The notes under the pieces were generated by a model. That model did not search any database, was not told the DNA's origin, and saw only the letters and a list, made by a program, of their open reading frames with translations. The position numbers and the translations under genes were made by a program. Below are positions 35,438-43,597 of a stretch of DNA of 64,000 nucleotides, piece by piece. Each line of letters begins with the position of its first letter. The stretch's first letter is position 1. The DNA lies in the NCBI RefSeq assembly GCF_000617845.2, contig NZ_DF820425.1, positions 5,834,741-5,898,740 on the forward strand, given 5' to 3'. The stretch is from Bradyrhizobium sp. DOA9. GTDB lineage: Bacteria; Pseudomonadota; Alphaproteobacteria; Rhizobiales; Xanthobacteraceae.

Positions 35438-36055
35438 TCAGCCCGCCGCCGTCGGATGCAACACGGGCCGGTAGCCGGCCATGATCGCGCGCAGCGTGGA
35501 AGGCGGCGTCAACAGCATCGCCCGATCGACCACGCGTGCATGCGACGTGTAGCCCGCCGGCGACCACAGCAGCGTCTGTCCCTGCATCGCCAGAAAGCTG
35601 TCTTCGCCCCGCTGCACCATCGCGCCGTCGGGCAATTGCGCGAGCGGCATCGGCAATTCATGCAGCCGTTTCCTGCCGCGATCGAGACGCTCGCGATGCA
35701 GGATGGCATCCATCGCCTTGGCGCTGATGCCGCTCGCACCATTGCCCTTCTCCCACGCTGCGCGAAACCGCTTGGCGTCGTCGCGCCGGCAGAAGAAGCA
35801 GGGCCGGTGTCCTGCCGCGAAGGCGGTGGCCTCGTCGAGGAAGAACAGCTCGGTCCAGCTGCGCCGCGCCATCACCGGCCGCCGCCAGCCGCGGAATTCG
35901 CACAGGCAGGTGATCCAGGCCGGCGTCGACCAGCGCTTCTTCAGCAGCGTCTTGGTGGCGGGATCGTGGATGATGCCGCGATTGCCGGTGAACAGGCCGC
36001 GATGCGGCGTGGCGATGATGTCGCCGGTCGGGGTGACGCGGTTTTGCAGGGGCAT
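35438..36055 (-). CDS. Conserved hypothetical protein with Cys-containing motif
   Basis: The 205-residue soluble protein begins MPLQNRVTPTGDIIATPHRG and has a short cysteine-bearing segment TCLCEFRGW and a GHRPCFFCRRDDA motif that could bind metal (CxC and CxxC). No membrane segment is present. The family is recurrent in alphaproteobacteria but without a known function to my knowledge. The two Cys clusters and conserved His residues suggest a metal-binding or nucleic-acid-binding protein, which is inference. Confidence 0.7.
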   Translation of the reverse strand: MPLQNRVTPTGDIIATPHRGLFTGNRGIIHDPATKTLLKKRWSTPAWITCLCEFRGWRRPVMARRSWTELFFLDEATAFAAGHRPCFFCRRDDAKRFRAAWEKGNGASGISAKAMDAILHRERLDRGRKRLHELPMPLAQLPDGAMVQRGEDSFLAMQGQTLLWSPAGYTSHARVVDRAMLLTPPSTLRAIMAGYRPVLHPTAAG

Positions 36056-36069
36056 CGGTGTCTCAACCC

Positions 36070-36157
36070 GTCATTGCGAGGAGCCCTTCGCGACGAAGCA
36101 ATCCAGACCGCCTCCGCGGATGCATTTCTGGATTGCTTCGCTTCGCTCGCAATGACG
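36070..36157. repeat. Dispersed palindromic repeat, GTCATTGCGAGC family, copy 4
   Basis: Begins GTCATTGCGAGGAGCCC and ends CTTCGCTCGCAATGACG, with CCTCCGCGGATGC in the middle. It occupies the gap between the hypothetical gene and the phosphoribosyltransferase gene. Confidence 0.85.
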
Positions 36158-36164
36158 GTGTCCG

Positions 36165-36692
36165 TCACGCCGCGCCGTCGCGCAGCGGCGGGTGGTAGGA
36201 CAGCGCGGTGTCCCAGGGGAAGAAGATCCAGGTGTCCTGCGACACCTCCGTGATGAAGGTGTCGACCAGCGGACGTCCCATCGGCTTGGCGTAGACGGTC
36301 GCGAAATGCGCATCGGGTAGCATCTCGCGCACCATCCTGCCGGTCTTGCCGGTGTCGACGAGGTCGTCGACGATCAACAGGCCCTTGCCGGTGCCGCCGC
36401 CGAGATTCATCGCCGCCTCGGAAATCCCCTTGAGCACCTGGAGGTCGCCCTGCTTGTTGTGGTCGTAGCTGGCGATGCAGACCGTATCGATCACGCGCAC
36501 CCCTAGCTCGCGCGCCACGATCGCGGCGGGCACCAGGCCGCCGCGGGTGATCGCGATCACCGCATGGAACGGACCGACCTCGTTGAGACGCCAGGTCAGC
36601 GCTCGGCAATCCCGGTGGAACTGGTCCCACGAGACCGGGAAAGCCTTGCCTGCCCGCTCCTGCGCACTCAGTTCCGGTGCTTCACCAGCCAT
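36165..36692 (-). CDS. gpt: Xanthine(-guanine) phosphoribosyltransferase
   Basis: The 175-residue protein, read from the ATG at 36692, carries VSWDQFHRDCRALTWRL near the N terminus, ITRGGLVPAAIVARELG, and the PRPP-binding loop LLIVDDLVDTGKTGRMV (about residues 105-121). A C-terminal WIFFPWD motif is typical of the Gpt family, where Trp stacks on the purine. It converts xanthine or guanine and PRPP to the nucleotide in purine salvage. A longer in-frame start at 36761 adds 23 residues without family support. Confidence 0.9.
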   Translation of the reverse strand: MAGEAPELSAQERAGKAFPVSWDQFHRDCRALTWRLNEVGPFHAVIAITRGGLVPAAIVARELGVRVIDTVCIASYDHNKQGDLQVLKGISEAAMNLGGGTGKGLLIVDDLVDTGKTGRMVREMLPDAHFATVYAKPMGRPLVDTFITEVSQDTWIFFPWDTALSYHPPLRDGAA

Positions 36693-36781
36693 CGCCTGTC
36701 TCCTGCAATCTCGTCCGGCAATTCCCTGCTCAAGCGCGATGCGATTGGGATGAATCGTCATCGCGCTTTAGGTTGTTGTTT

Positions 36782-36830
36782 GAGCATGATCTTTTCGGAA
36801 AACCGCTTCACATTTTTCCGGATCATGCTC
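36782..36830. repeat. Intergenic palindromic element (GAGCA...TGCTC type)
   Basis: GAGCATGATC and GATCATGCTC form perfect 10-bp inverted ends, and inner arms TTTTCGGAAAA / TTTTTCCGG extend the hairpin. It is the second member of the family seen at 4380-4428 and directly abuts the stop codon of the minus-strand MoaB/CinA-like gene, so it forms a hairpin just after that gene. Confidence 0.75.
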
Positions 36831-37567
36831 TAGCGGTTGATGTTCAATCCCGCCAGCATTTCCTTCACCGCGGCCATTGCCGCCGCGAGCTTCTCCGGAT
36901 CGCGCGAGCGCACCACCAGGTTGGTGTTGGGCTTCTGCTCCTCGTCCATGAAGGGATAACTGCCGATGATGGTGTCGGGATGGGCGGCGGCGATCGCCCG
37001 CAGCGGGCCGCCGATGTCGCCCTCGCGTGCATTGGCGCGAACCGAGTCCGACAGCATGCGCACGCCCGATTTCAGCTTGGGCGCGACGATGTCCATCATC
37101 GCCTGCATGATCGAGGGCACGCCGGCCATGACGATGACATTGCCGATCTTGAAGCCGGGAGCGAGGATGGTCGCGCTCTGGATCAGCTCGGCACCGTCGG
37201 GGATGCGGGCCATGCGCAGGCGGGCCTCGTTGAGGTCCTGCTCGCTCCAGCGCTCGCGGAAGCGGGCGACCACCTCAGGGTGATGATCGATGCCGACGCC
37301 GAACGCCTTGGCGACGGCATCGGCGGTAATGTCGTCATGGGTCGGCCCGATGCCGCCCGTGGTGAAGACGTAGGTGTAGCGATGCCGCAGTGCATCCAGT
37401 GCTGCGATGATGTCGGGCTCGTCGTCGGAGACGACTCGCACCTCCTTCAGGTCGATGCCGATATTGGTCAGGTATTCGGCGATGAAGCCGATGTTCTTGT
37501 CCTTGGTCCGGCCGGACAGGATTTCGTCTCCAATGACCAGAATGCCCGCCGTGACGATCTCGCTCAT
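36830..37567 (-). CDS. Competence/damage-inducible protein A domain (MoaB/Mog fold) protein
   Basis: The 245-residue protein begins with TAGILVIGDEILSGRTKD and has the molybdopterin-binding fold signature FTTGGIGPTHDDITADAVA (about residues 68-86). It consists only of the CinA N-terminal (MoCF_biosynth) domain plus a C-terminal extension and lacks the nicotinamide-nucleotide amidase domain of full CinA. Family members bind molybdopterin or hydrolyse pyridine-nucleotide derivatives such as ADP-ribose; which applies here cannot be decided. Confidence 0.88.
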   Translation of the reverse strand: MSEIVTAGILVIGDEILSGRTKDKNIGFIAEYLTNIGIDLKEVRVVSDDEPDIIAALDALRHRYTYVFTTGGIGPTHDDITADAVAKAFGVGIDHHPEVVARFRERWSEQDLNEARLRMARIPDGAELIQSATILAPGFKIGNVIVMAGVPSIMQAMMDIVAPKLKSGVRMLSDSVRANAREGDIGGPLRAIAAAHPDTIIGSYPFMDEEQKPNTNLVVRSRDPEKLAAAMAAVKEMLAGLNINR

Positions 37568-37845
37568 GCCTTAAGTCCCTCACCTGTGACGCCGACTTTG
37601 CCGAGGTAACGCGTTGAAGTCACGCGGTTTTGCTTCTGAAATAAGCAGTCTTCAGCCATTTTTTCAGGCACGCCACCGGCCATCGGCGGCAAATGCCCCT
37701 TCTCCCTGCTTATCGCGCTGGCCCGGCCCTTGCTACCACATGAAAGTCATGCACTGTTGACGCATGGCCACAGGACGTTGCGGTCTCATCAAGGCCGACG
37801 CGACCTGGCTCATGTCGCAGCGCCTGGGGGGACGAGTCGGGATCT

Positions 37846-39264
37846 ATGGCAGTCGCGTTTGACGAAATGAACATTCCCGGCGGGGACCTTCGCCCCGCCT
37901 ATCAGGAGCTGGCGCGCTGGCTCAAGGAGACGCCTCCCGAGGCGCTCGAATATCGCCGTCAGGAGGCCGAGCTTCTGTTCCGCCGGATCGGCATCACCTT
38001 TGCGGTCTACGGCGATTCCGAGTCCACCGAGCGTCTGATCCCCTTCGATGTGATTCCGCGGATCATGTCCGCCAAGGAATGGGCCGTCCTGGAGAAGGGC
38101 CTGAAGCAGCGCGTGCGCGCACTCAACATGTTCCTGCGCGACATCTATCACGGCCGCGACATCCTCCGCGCCGACATCGTGCCCGCCGATCTGATCTTCC
38201 AGAACCCGGTGTTCCGTCCCGAGATGAACGGCCAAGAGGTGCCGCACGACGTCTACGTGCACATCGCCGGCATCGACATCGTCCGGGTCGACGCCGAGGA
38301 CTTCATCGTGCTGGAGGACAACGCCCGCACGCCGTCGGGCGTGTCCTACATGCTGGAAAACCGCGAGATCATGATGCGGCTGTTTCCGGATCTGTTCGCC
38401 CGCCACAGGGTGGCGCCGGTCGAGCGCTATCCGGACGAGCTGCTCTCGGCGCTCCGCTCGGTCGCGCCGCAAGGCGCCTCCGGCGAGCCGACGGTGGCCC
38501 TGCTCACCCCGGGCGTCTACAACTCCGCCTATTACGAGCACTCCTTCCTCGCCGACAAGCTCGGCATCGAGCTGGTCGAGGGCCGCGACCTCGTGGTCAA
38601 GAACAACGAAGTGTTCATGCGGACGACGGAAGGGCTGAAGCGGGTCGACGTGATCTATCGCCGCGTCGACGACGACTTCCTCGATCCCCTCACCTTCCGT
38701 CCCGATTCCGTGCTCGGCGTGCCCGGGCTGATGTCGGCCTATGCGGCCGGCAACATCACGCTCGCCAACGCCGTCGGCACCGGCATCGCCGACGACAAGG
38801 CGATCTACTCCTACATGCCCGACATCGTGAAATTCTATCTGGGCGAGGAGCCGATCCTGAAGAACGTGCCGACCTGGCGCTGCCGCGAGCCGAAGGACCT
38901 CGCCTATGTGCTGGACAATCTGAGCGAGCTCGTCGTCAAGGAAGTGCACGGCTCCGGCGGCTACGGCATGCTGATCGGCCCCGCCGCGACCAAGGCCACG
39001 ATCGAAGCGTTCCGCGACAAGCTCAAGCGCGAGCCGGAAGGCTTCATCGCCCAGCCGACGCTGGCGCTGTCGACCTGCCCGACCTGCACCGCATCGGGCC
39101 TCGCGCCGCGCCACGTCGATCTTCGCCCCTTCGTGCTCACGGGCAGCAAGAGCACGACCATCGTGCCGGGCGGGCTCACCCGCGTCGCGCTCAAGGAAGG
39201 CTCCCTGGTGGTGAACTCGAGCCAGGGCGGCGGCACCAAGGACACCTGGATTTTGGACGAGTAG
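37846..39264 (+). CDS. Circularly permuted type 2 ATP-grasp protein
   Basis: The 472-residue protein starts at the ATG at 37846. It contains the COG2308 landmarks FLRDIYHGRDILRADIVPAD, EDNARTPSGVSYMLENRE, LTPGVYNSAYYEHSFLADKLG and KEVHGSGGYGMLIGP. Circularly permuted ATP-grasp enzymes are predicted to form amide bonds between a carboxylate and an amine using ATP. The alpha-E gene follows after four bases, and transglutaminase and Anbu protease genes lie downstream. This association recurs in many bacteria and has been proposed to make and remove a peptide tag or small peptide, but the product is not known. Confidence 0.93.
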   Translation: MAVAFDEMNIPGGDLRPAYQELARWLKETPPEALEYRRQEAELLFRRIGITFAVYGDSESTERLIPFDVIPRIMSAKEWAVLEKGLKQRVRALNMFLRDIYHGRDILRADIVPADLIFQNPVFRPEMNGQEVPHDVYVHIAGIDIVRVDAEDFIVLEDNARTPSGVSYMLENREIMMRLFPDLFARHRVAPVERYPDELLSALRSVAPQGASGEPTVALLTPGVYNSAYYEHSFLADKLGIELVEGRDLVVKNNEVFMRTTEGLKRVDVIYRRVDDDFLDPLTFRPDSVLGVPGLMSAYAAGNITLANAVGTGIADDKAIYSYMPDIVKFYLGEEPILKNVPTWRCREPKDLAYVLDNLSELVVKEVHGSGGYGMLIGPAATKATIEAFRDKLKREPEGFIAQPTLALSTCPTCTASGLAPRHVDLRPFVLTGSKSTTIVPGGLTRVALKEGSLVVNSSQGGGTKDTWILDE

Positions 39265-39268
39265 AGAG

Positions 39269-40213
39269 ATGCTGTCGCGCACCGCCGAAAACCTCTACTG
39301 GCTCGCCCGCTACGTCGAACGGGCCGAATATCTCGCGCGCACCATCGATGCGACGCTGCGCGTCACCGCGCTTCCCGCCGCCTATATCGGCAAGACCAAT
39401 GAATGGGATTCGGCGCTGCTGACCGCCGGCGTCGCCGCGAGCTTCTATCAGGCCTATGAGGAAGCCAACGAGCACAACGTCGTCGAGTATCTCTCGTTCG
39501 CCCAAAACAACCCTTCCTCGATCCGAAACTGCATCGAGGCGGCGCGGCTGAACTCGCGCTCGGTGCGCACCGCGCTCACCAGCGAGATGTGGGACACCAT
39601 CAATTCGGCCTGGATCGAGCTGCAGGCGGTCTGGAGCAAGGGCACCTCGACGCGCGAGGATCTGGCAAAATTCCTGCGCTTCGTGCAGGAGACTTCGCTG
39701 CGCTTCGACGGCTCGGCCTATCGGACCATGCTGCGCAACGACGCCTATTGGTTCTCGCGCATGGGCGTGCATCTGGAACGCGCCGACAACACCGCGCGCA
39801 TCCTCGACGTGAAGTATCACGTGCTGCTGCCCGAGGAAGAGCATGTCGGCGGCCCGCTCGACTTCTACCAGTGGAGCTCGATCCTGCGCTCGGTCTCGGC
39901 GCTGACGGCCTATCACTGGGTCTATCGCGAGACGCTGAAGCCCTGGCTGATCGCGGACCTCCTGATCCTCAATGACACGCTGCCGCGCTCGCTCGCCAGC
40001 TGCTACGGCAACCTCGTGCGCAACCTCGACCAGATCGGCGTCGCCTACGGCCGCCAGGGCCCGGCCCAGCGCCACGCCCGCGGCATCCGCAACCGGCTGG
40101 AACACAGCAACATGAACGACATTTTCCAGCATGGCGTCCATGAATTCATTCAGGAATTCATCGCGGACAATTCCAGGCTGGGCGAAATCATCACGAAGCA
40201 GTATTTGATCTAG
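39269..40213 (+). CDS. Alpha-E domain-containing protein
   Basis: The 314-residue protein is all-helical and begins MLSRTAENLYWLARYVERAE, the invariant start of the alpha-E (DUF403) family. Later landmarks are DNTARILDVKYHVLLP and CYGNLVRNLDQIGVAYG. No catalytic motif is known. It is almost always encoded next to the CP-ATP-grasp protein and is predicted to act with it, possibly as a scaffold or substrate carrier. The 4-base spacing to the preceding gene implies coupled translation. Confidence 0.93.
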   Translation: MLSRTAENLYWLARYVERAEYLARTIDATLRVTALPAAYIGKTNEWDSALLTAGVAASFYQAYEEANEHNVVEYLSFAQNNPSSIRNCIEAARLNSRSVRTALTSEMWDTINSAWIELQAVWSKGTSTREDLAKFLRFVQETSLRFDGSAYRTMLRNDAYWFSRMGVHLERADNTARILDVKYHVLLPEEEHVGGPLDFYQWSSILRSVSALTAYHWVYRETLKPWLIADLLILNDTLPRSLASCYGNLVRNLDQIGVAYGRQGPAQRHARGIRNRLEHSNMNDIFQHGVHEFIQEFIADNSRLGEIITKQYLI

Positions 40214-40239
40214 TCGAACAGGGACCTACCTCAGCCTTC

Positions 40240-40318
40240 GTCATTCCGGGGCGCGCGCAGCGCGAACCCGGAATCTCGAGATTCCGGGTTCGGTCCTGCG
40301 GACCGCCCCGGAATGACG
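40240..40318. repeat. Dispersed palindromic repeat, GTCATTCCGGGG family, copy A
   Basis: Starts GTCATTCCGGGGCGCGCG and ends CCGCCCCGGAATGACG, with a complementary centre around GAATCTCGAGATTC. It lies between the alpha-E and transglutaminase genes. Confidence 0.85.
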
Positions 40319-40331
40319 GAATCGAAACACC

Positions 40332-41180
40332 ATGCGCCTGCGAATCCAGCACACCACGACCTATCGCTACGAGCCGCCGGCCACCAGCGTGATCCAGATC
40401 CTGCGCATGACGCCGGGCAGCCATGACGGGCAGTACGTCGCGGAATGGCAGATCGACGTCTCCACCGACACCAAGCTCGACATGCACGAGGACGCGTTCG
40501 GCAACGTCACCCACGTGTTGTCCTGCGGGCCCGTCGGCGACATCCAGATCATTGCCGAGGGACTGATCGAGACCCACGACACCGGCGGCGTGCTGCGCGG
40601 CAGCGATGAGCGCTTCCCCCCGGTCATGTTCCTGCGCGCCACCGACCTCACCTCCGTCAATCCGGCGATGGCGGCCATCGCGCGCCAGTTGCGCAGCGAG
40701 GCCGAGAGCGACACGCTCGGCTTCCTGCACACGCTGATGACTGAGGTTGCCGACCACATGACGTTCGACGAGGACCCCACCAACACCGGCACGTCCGCGG
40801 CGGAGGCGTTCACGCTCAAGCGCGGAGTCTGCCAGGATTACGCCCACATCTTCATTGCCTGCGCCCGCGCCGGCGGCGTGCCGGCGCGCTTCGTCTCCGG
40901 GCATTTCCTGCGCGCCGACGACACCGTGCACCAGGACGCCGGCCACGCCTGGGCGGAGGCTTACGTGCCCGATCTCGGCTGGGTCGGCTTCGATCCCGCC
41001 AACAGCATCTGCGTCACCGATGCCCATGTCCGCGTCGCGATCGGGCTCGACTATCTCGGTGCGGCCCCGGTGCGCGGCACGCGCTACGGCGGCGGCACGG
41101 AAACGCTGACGGTGGCCGTGAAGGTCGAACAGGCCGGCCGCGGCGGGCAGTCGCAATCACAATCCCAGCGGCAGAGCTAG
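40332..41180 (+). CDS. Transglutaminase-like cysteine protease family protein
   Basis: The 282-residue protein has an N-terminal beta domain beginning MRLRIQHTTTYRYE, typical of the bacterial transglutaminase-like family. The catalytic core follows with Cys in LKRGVCQDYAH (about residue 167), His in GHAWAEAYVP and Asp in GWVGFDPAN. The tail is Gln/Ser-rich (QSQSQSQRQS). It is a predicted amide-bond-cleaving or -forming enzyme of the ATP-grasp/alpha-E/Anbu cluster, perhaps opposing the ligase. Confidence 0.92.
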   Translation: MRLRIQHTTTYRYEPPATSVIQILRMTPGSHDGQYVAEWQIDVSTDTKLDMHEDAFGNVTHVLSCGPVGDIQIIAEGLIETHDTGGVLRGSDERFPPVMFLRATDLTSVNPAMAAIARQLRSEAESDTLGFLHTLMTEVADHMTFDEDPTNTGTSAAEAFTLKRGVCQDYAHIFIACARAGGVPARFVSGHFLRADDTVHQDAGHAWAEAYVPDLGWVGFDPANSICVTDAHVRVAIGLDYLGAAPVRGTRYGGGTETLTVAVKVEQAGRGGQSQSQSQRQS

Positions 41181-41248
41181 GAGCCGGCAGCCGAACGCAA
41201 TCGCCGTGCTACACTTGCGTCGATCGGATCAGACCGGCGAGGTAGGCC

Positions 41249-41656
41249 ATGGCGACTGTGAAACTGCTTTCGGATGATGAACTCTCGGCGGAGGCGCGCG
41301 CCGTTTTCGACGATATCCGCAAGCTACGGAAATCGGACTTCGTCAACAATTTCTGGCGCGCGCTGGCGCACGATCCGAAGACGCTGCGGCGGACCTGGGA
41401 GAGCATCAAGGAGGTGATGGCCCCGGGTGCGCTCGATCCCAAGGTCAAGGAAATGCTCTACGTCGCGGTGTCGATCGCCCATGGCTGCAGCTATTGCATC
41501 CACTCCCACACGGCCGCGGCGCGGGCCAAGGGCATGACCGAGGCCGAATATGGCGAGCTGCTCGCCATCGTCGGCATGGCCGCCGAAACGAACCGGCTGG
41601 TCACGGCGCTCGGCGTGCCGGTCGATGAGGCGTTTCTGGTGGATGCCGGCGAATAG
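41249..41656 (+). CDS. Carboxymuconolactone decarboxylase/AhpD-like protein
   Basis: The 135-residue protein contains the AhpD-core motif HGCSYCIHSH (CxxC followed by His, about residues 78-87) in an all-helical frame. Members are either peroxidase-system disulfide reductases or lactone decarboxylases; the CxxC favours redox activity. It sits between the transglutaminase and Anbu genes, which is not a universal place for it, and may be a local insertion into the cluster or a functional partner. Confidence 0.88.
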   Translation: MATVKLLSDDELSAEARAVFDDIRKLRKSDFVNNFWRALAHDPKTLRRTWESIKEVMAPGALDPKVKEMLYVAVSIAHGCSYCIHSHTAAARAKGMTEAEYGELLAIVGMAAETNRLVTALGVPVDEAFLVDAGE

Positions 41657-41672
41657 GCTACTCTCTCAACCG

Positions 41673-41776
41673 GTCATTCCGGGGCGCGCGTAGCGCGAAC
41701 CCGGAATCCATTGGGCCGCAGAGTTTGTGGATGAATGGATTCCGGGCTCGCGACTTCGTCGCGCCCCGGAATGACG
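41673..41776. repeat. Dispersed palindromic repeat, GTCATTCCGGGG family, copy B
   Basis: Starts GTCATTCCGGGGCGCGCG, ends CGCGCCCCGGAATGACG, and has inner arms GGAATCCATT / AATGGATTCC. It precedes the Anbu gene. Confidence 0.85.
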
Positions 41777-41848
41777 GACCCAATCGGGGGTTGGACCGGC
41801 CCCCGAAATTGGCTAGTAATTCCGCGCAAACGCGTTCGGGGACTGGAA

Positions 41849-42607
41849 ATGACCTATTGCTGCGGAATCCTGGTTCGGGACGGTCTGGTGATGATCGCCG
41901 ACACCCGCACCAATGCCGGCCTCGACAACGTCTCGACCTTCCGCAAGCTGCACATCTTCTCCAAGCCCGGCGAGCGCATCATGGCGATCGCCAGCGCCGG
42001 CAACCTCGCCATCAGCCAGTCGGTGCTGTCGACGCTGACCGAGGGCCTCGAAGACCCCAACACGGGCGAGATCGAGACGCTGATGAACGCGCCGACCATG
42101 TTCCAGGCCGCCCAGCGCATCGGCCGGGCGATCCGGGCGGTGCATGCCACCGAAGGGCCGGCACTGAAATCCGAGGACGTCTCCTTCGACGTCTCCTTCC
42201 TGTTCGGCGGCCAGATCAAGGGCGCGCGCATGCGCCTGTTCATGGTCTACACGGCCGGCAATTTCATCGAGTGCACCACCGACACGCCCTACCTGCAGAT
42301 CGGCGAGCACAAATACGGCAAGCCGGTGCTCGACCGCGCCATGCATTACGACGTCGAGCTCTACGAGGCGCTGAAGACCGGCCTGATCTCGATGGATTCG
42401 ACGATGCGCTCGAACCTCGGCGTCGGCCTGCCGATCGACGTGCTGGTGGTGCGCACCGACGCCTGCGAAGCCGATCTCAACCATCGCATCGAGGCGGGCG
42501 AGCCTTATTTCCACGACCTTCGCTCACGCTGGTCGGCGGCCTTGCGCGCGGCCCATCAGAACATTCCGCGCCCGCCCTACAAGAACGACAAAGAACCCAA
42601 AACCTGA
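41849..42607 (+). CDS. Anbu-type proteasome-related peptidase
   Basis: The 252-residue protein starts MTYCCGILVRDGLVMIADTR. After Met removal Thr would be the N-terminal nucleophile, as in proteasome-like Ntn hydrolases of the Anbu (ancestral beta subunit) family. Asp and Lys equivalents lie in MIADTRTNAG and the HIFSKPGERI region. Anbu forms open helical rings rather than closed chambers in solved examples. Its neighbours, CP-ATP-grasp, alpha-E and transglutaminase genes, complete the known but functionally unresolved cluster. The ATG at 41849 follows GGGGACTGGAA. Confidence 0.92.
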   Translation: MTYCCGILVRDGLVMIADTRTNAGLDNVSTFRKLHIFSKPGERIMAIASAGNLAISQSVLSTLTEGLEDPNTGEIETLMNAPTMFQAAQRIGRAIRAVHATEGPALKSEDVSFDVSFLFGGQIKGARMRLFMVYTAGNFIECTTDTPYLQIGEHKYGKPVLDRAMHYDVELYEALKTGLISMDSTMRSNLGVGLPIDVLVVRTDACEADLNHRIEAGEPYFHDLRSRWSAALRAAHQNIPRPPYKNDKEPKT

Positions 42608-42630
42608 CAGAAGAGAAAAGGCAGGAAACG

Positions 42631-43389
42631 ATGAGTGAAGCGAAAAAGATCGCATTGGTGACGGGCGCCGGCACCGGCGTCGGGCGCGCGGCGTCGCTGG
42701 CGCTGATGAACACCGGCTTCACCGTAGTGCTCGCAGGGCGCCGGCTCGACATGCTCGAGGAGACGGCCAAGCTCGGTCCCGCCGGGAAGAGCCTCTGCGT
42801 CACCGCCGACATGACCAAGCCGGACTCCATCGCCGCGCTGTTCGACAAGGTGAAGGCGACCTATGGCCGTCTCGACGTGCTCTTCAACAATGCCGGCATG
42901 GGCGCGCCGGCCGTGAACTTCGAGGATCTCAGCCTCGAGCAATGGCAGGCGGTGGTGAACACCAATCTCACCGGCCCGTTCCTGTGCACCCAGCACGCCT
43001 TCCGCATCATGAAGGACCAGACCCCGCGCGGCGGCCGCATCATCAATAACGGCTCGATCTCCGCGCACGCGCCGCGGCCGTTCTCGGCGGCCTACACCTC
43101 GACCAAGCACGCCATCACCGGCCTCACCAAGGCCTCCAACCTCGACGGCCGCATGTACGACATCGCGGTCGGCCAGGTCGACATCGGCAATGCCGCGACC
43201 CCGATGACCGACCGCATGGTCAACGGCCCCGGCGTGCTGCAGCCCGACGGCACCACCAAGCACGAGCCGCGCATGGACGCGAAAGCGGTCGGCGATGCCG
43301 TGGCCTACATGGCCGGCCTGCCGCTCGATGCCAATGTGCTGACCATGACGGTGATGGCAACCAAGATGCCGTTCGTGGGGCGGGGCTGA
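42631..43389 (+). CDS. SDR-family NAD(P)-dependent oxidoreductase
   Basis: The 252-residue protein is a classical short-chain dehydrogenase. It has the cofactor motif TGAGTGVGRA (TGxxxGxG, residues 11-20), NNAGMG, catalytic Ser in NNGSISAHAP, and YTSTKHA giving the Tyr and Lys of the YxxxK motif. It starts 24 bases after the Anbu stop and has AGGAAA before the ATG, so cotranscription is likely. The substrate is unknown. Confidence 0.9.
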   Translation: MSEAKKIALVTGAGTGVGRAASLALMNTGFTVVLAGRRLDMLEETAKLGPAGKSLCVTADMTKPDSIAALFDKVKATYGRLDVLFNNAGMGAPAVNFEDLSLEQWQAVVNTNLTGPFLCTQHAFRIMKDQTPRGGRIINNGSISAHAPRPFSAAYTSTKHAITGLTKASNLDGRMYDIAVGQVDIGNAATPMTDRMVNGPGVLQPDGTTKHEPRMDAKAVGDAVAYMAGLPLDANVLTMTVMATKMPFVGRG

Positions 43390-43496
43390 ACAAAAAGCGC
43401 GAAAACAACTCCATGCACAGTAGGCGGCGGGAGCCGCCGACTGTTGCCGGGCTGCGGGGGTGATGCGAGCTAACATCCCGCACTGCCTCCACATTC

Positions 43497-43582
43497 GTCA
43501 TTGCGAGCGCAGCGAAGCAATCCAGGCTGCCTCGGCGGAGGGATTCTGGATTGCTTCGTCGCAAGGGCTCCTCGCAATGACG
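43497..43582. repeat. Dispersed palindromic repeat, GTCATTGCGAGC family, copy 5
   Basis: Begins GTCATTGCGAGCGCAGCGAA and ends GGCTCCTCGCAATGACG, with CTCGGCGGAGGGATTCTGG between. It lies just beyond the 3' end of the minus-strand MFS gene, between convergent genes. Confidence 0.85.
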
Positions 43583-43597
43583 AGGAGAGAGTGTGCC

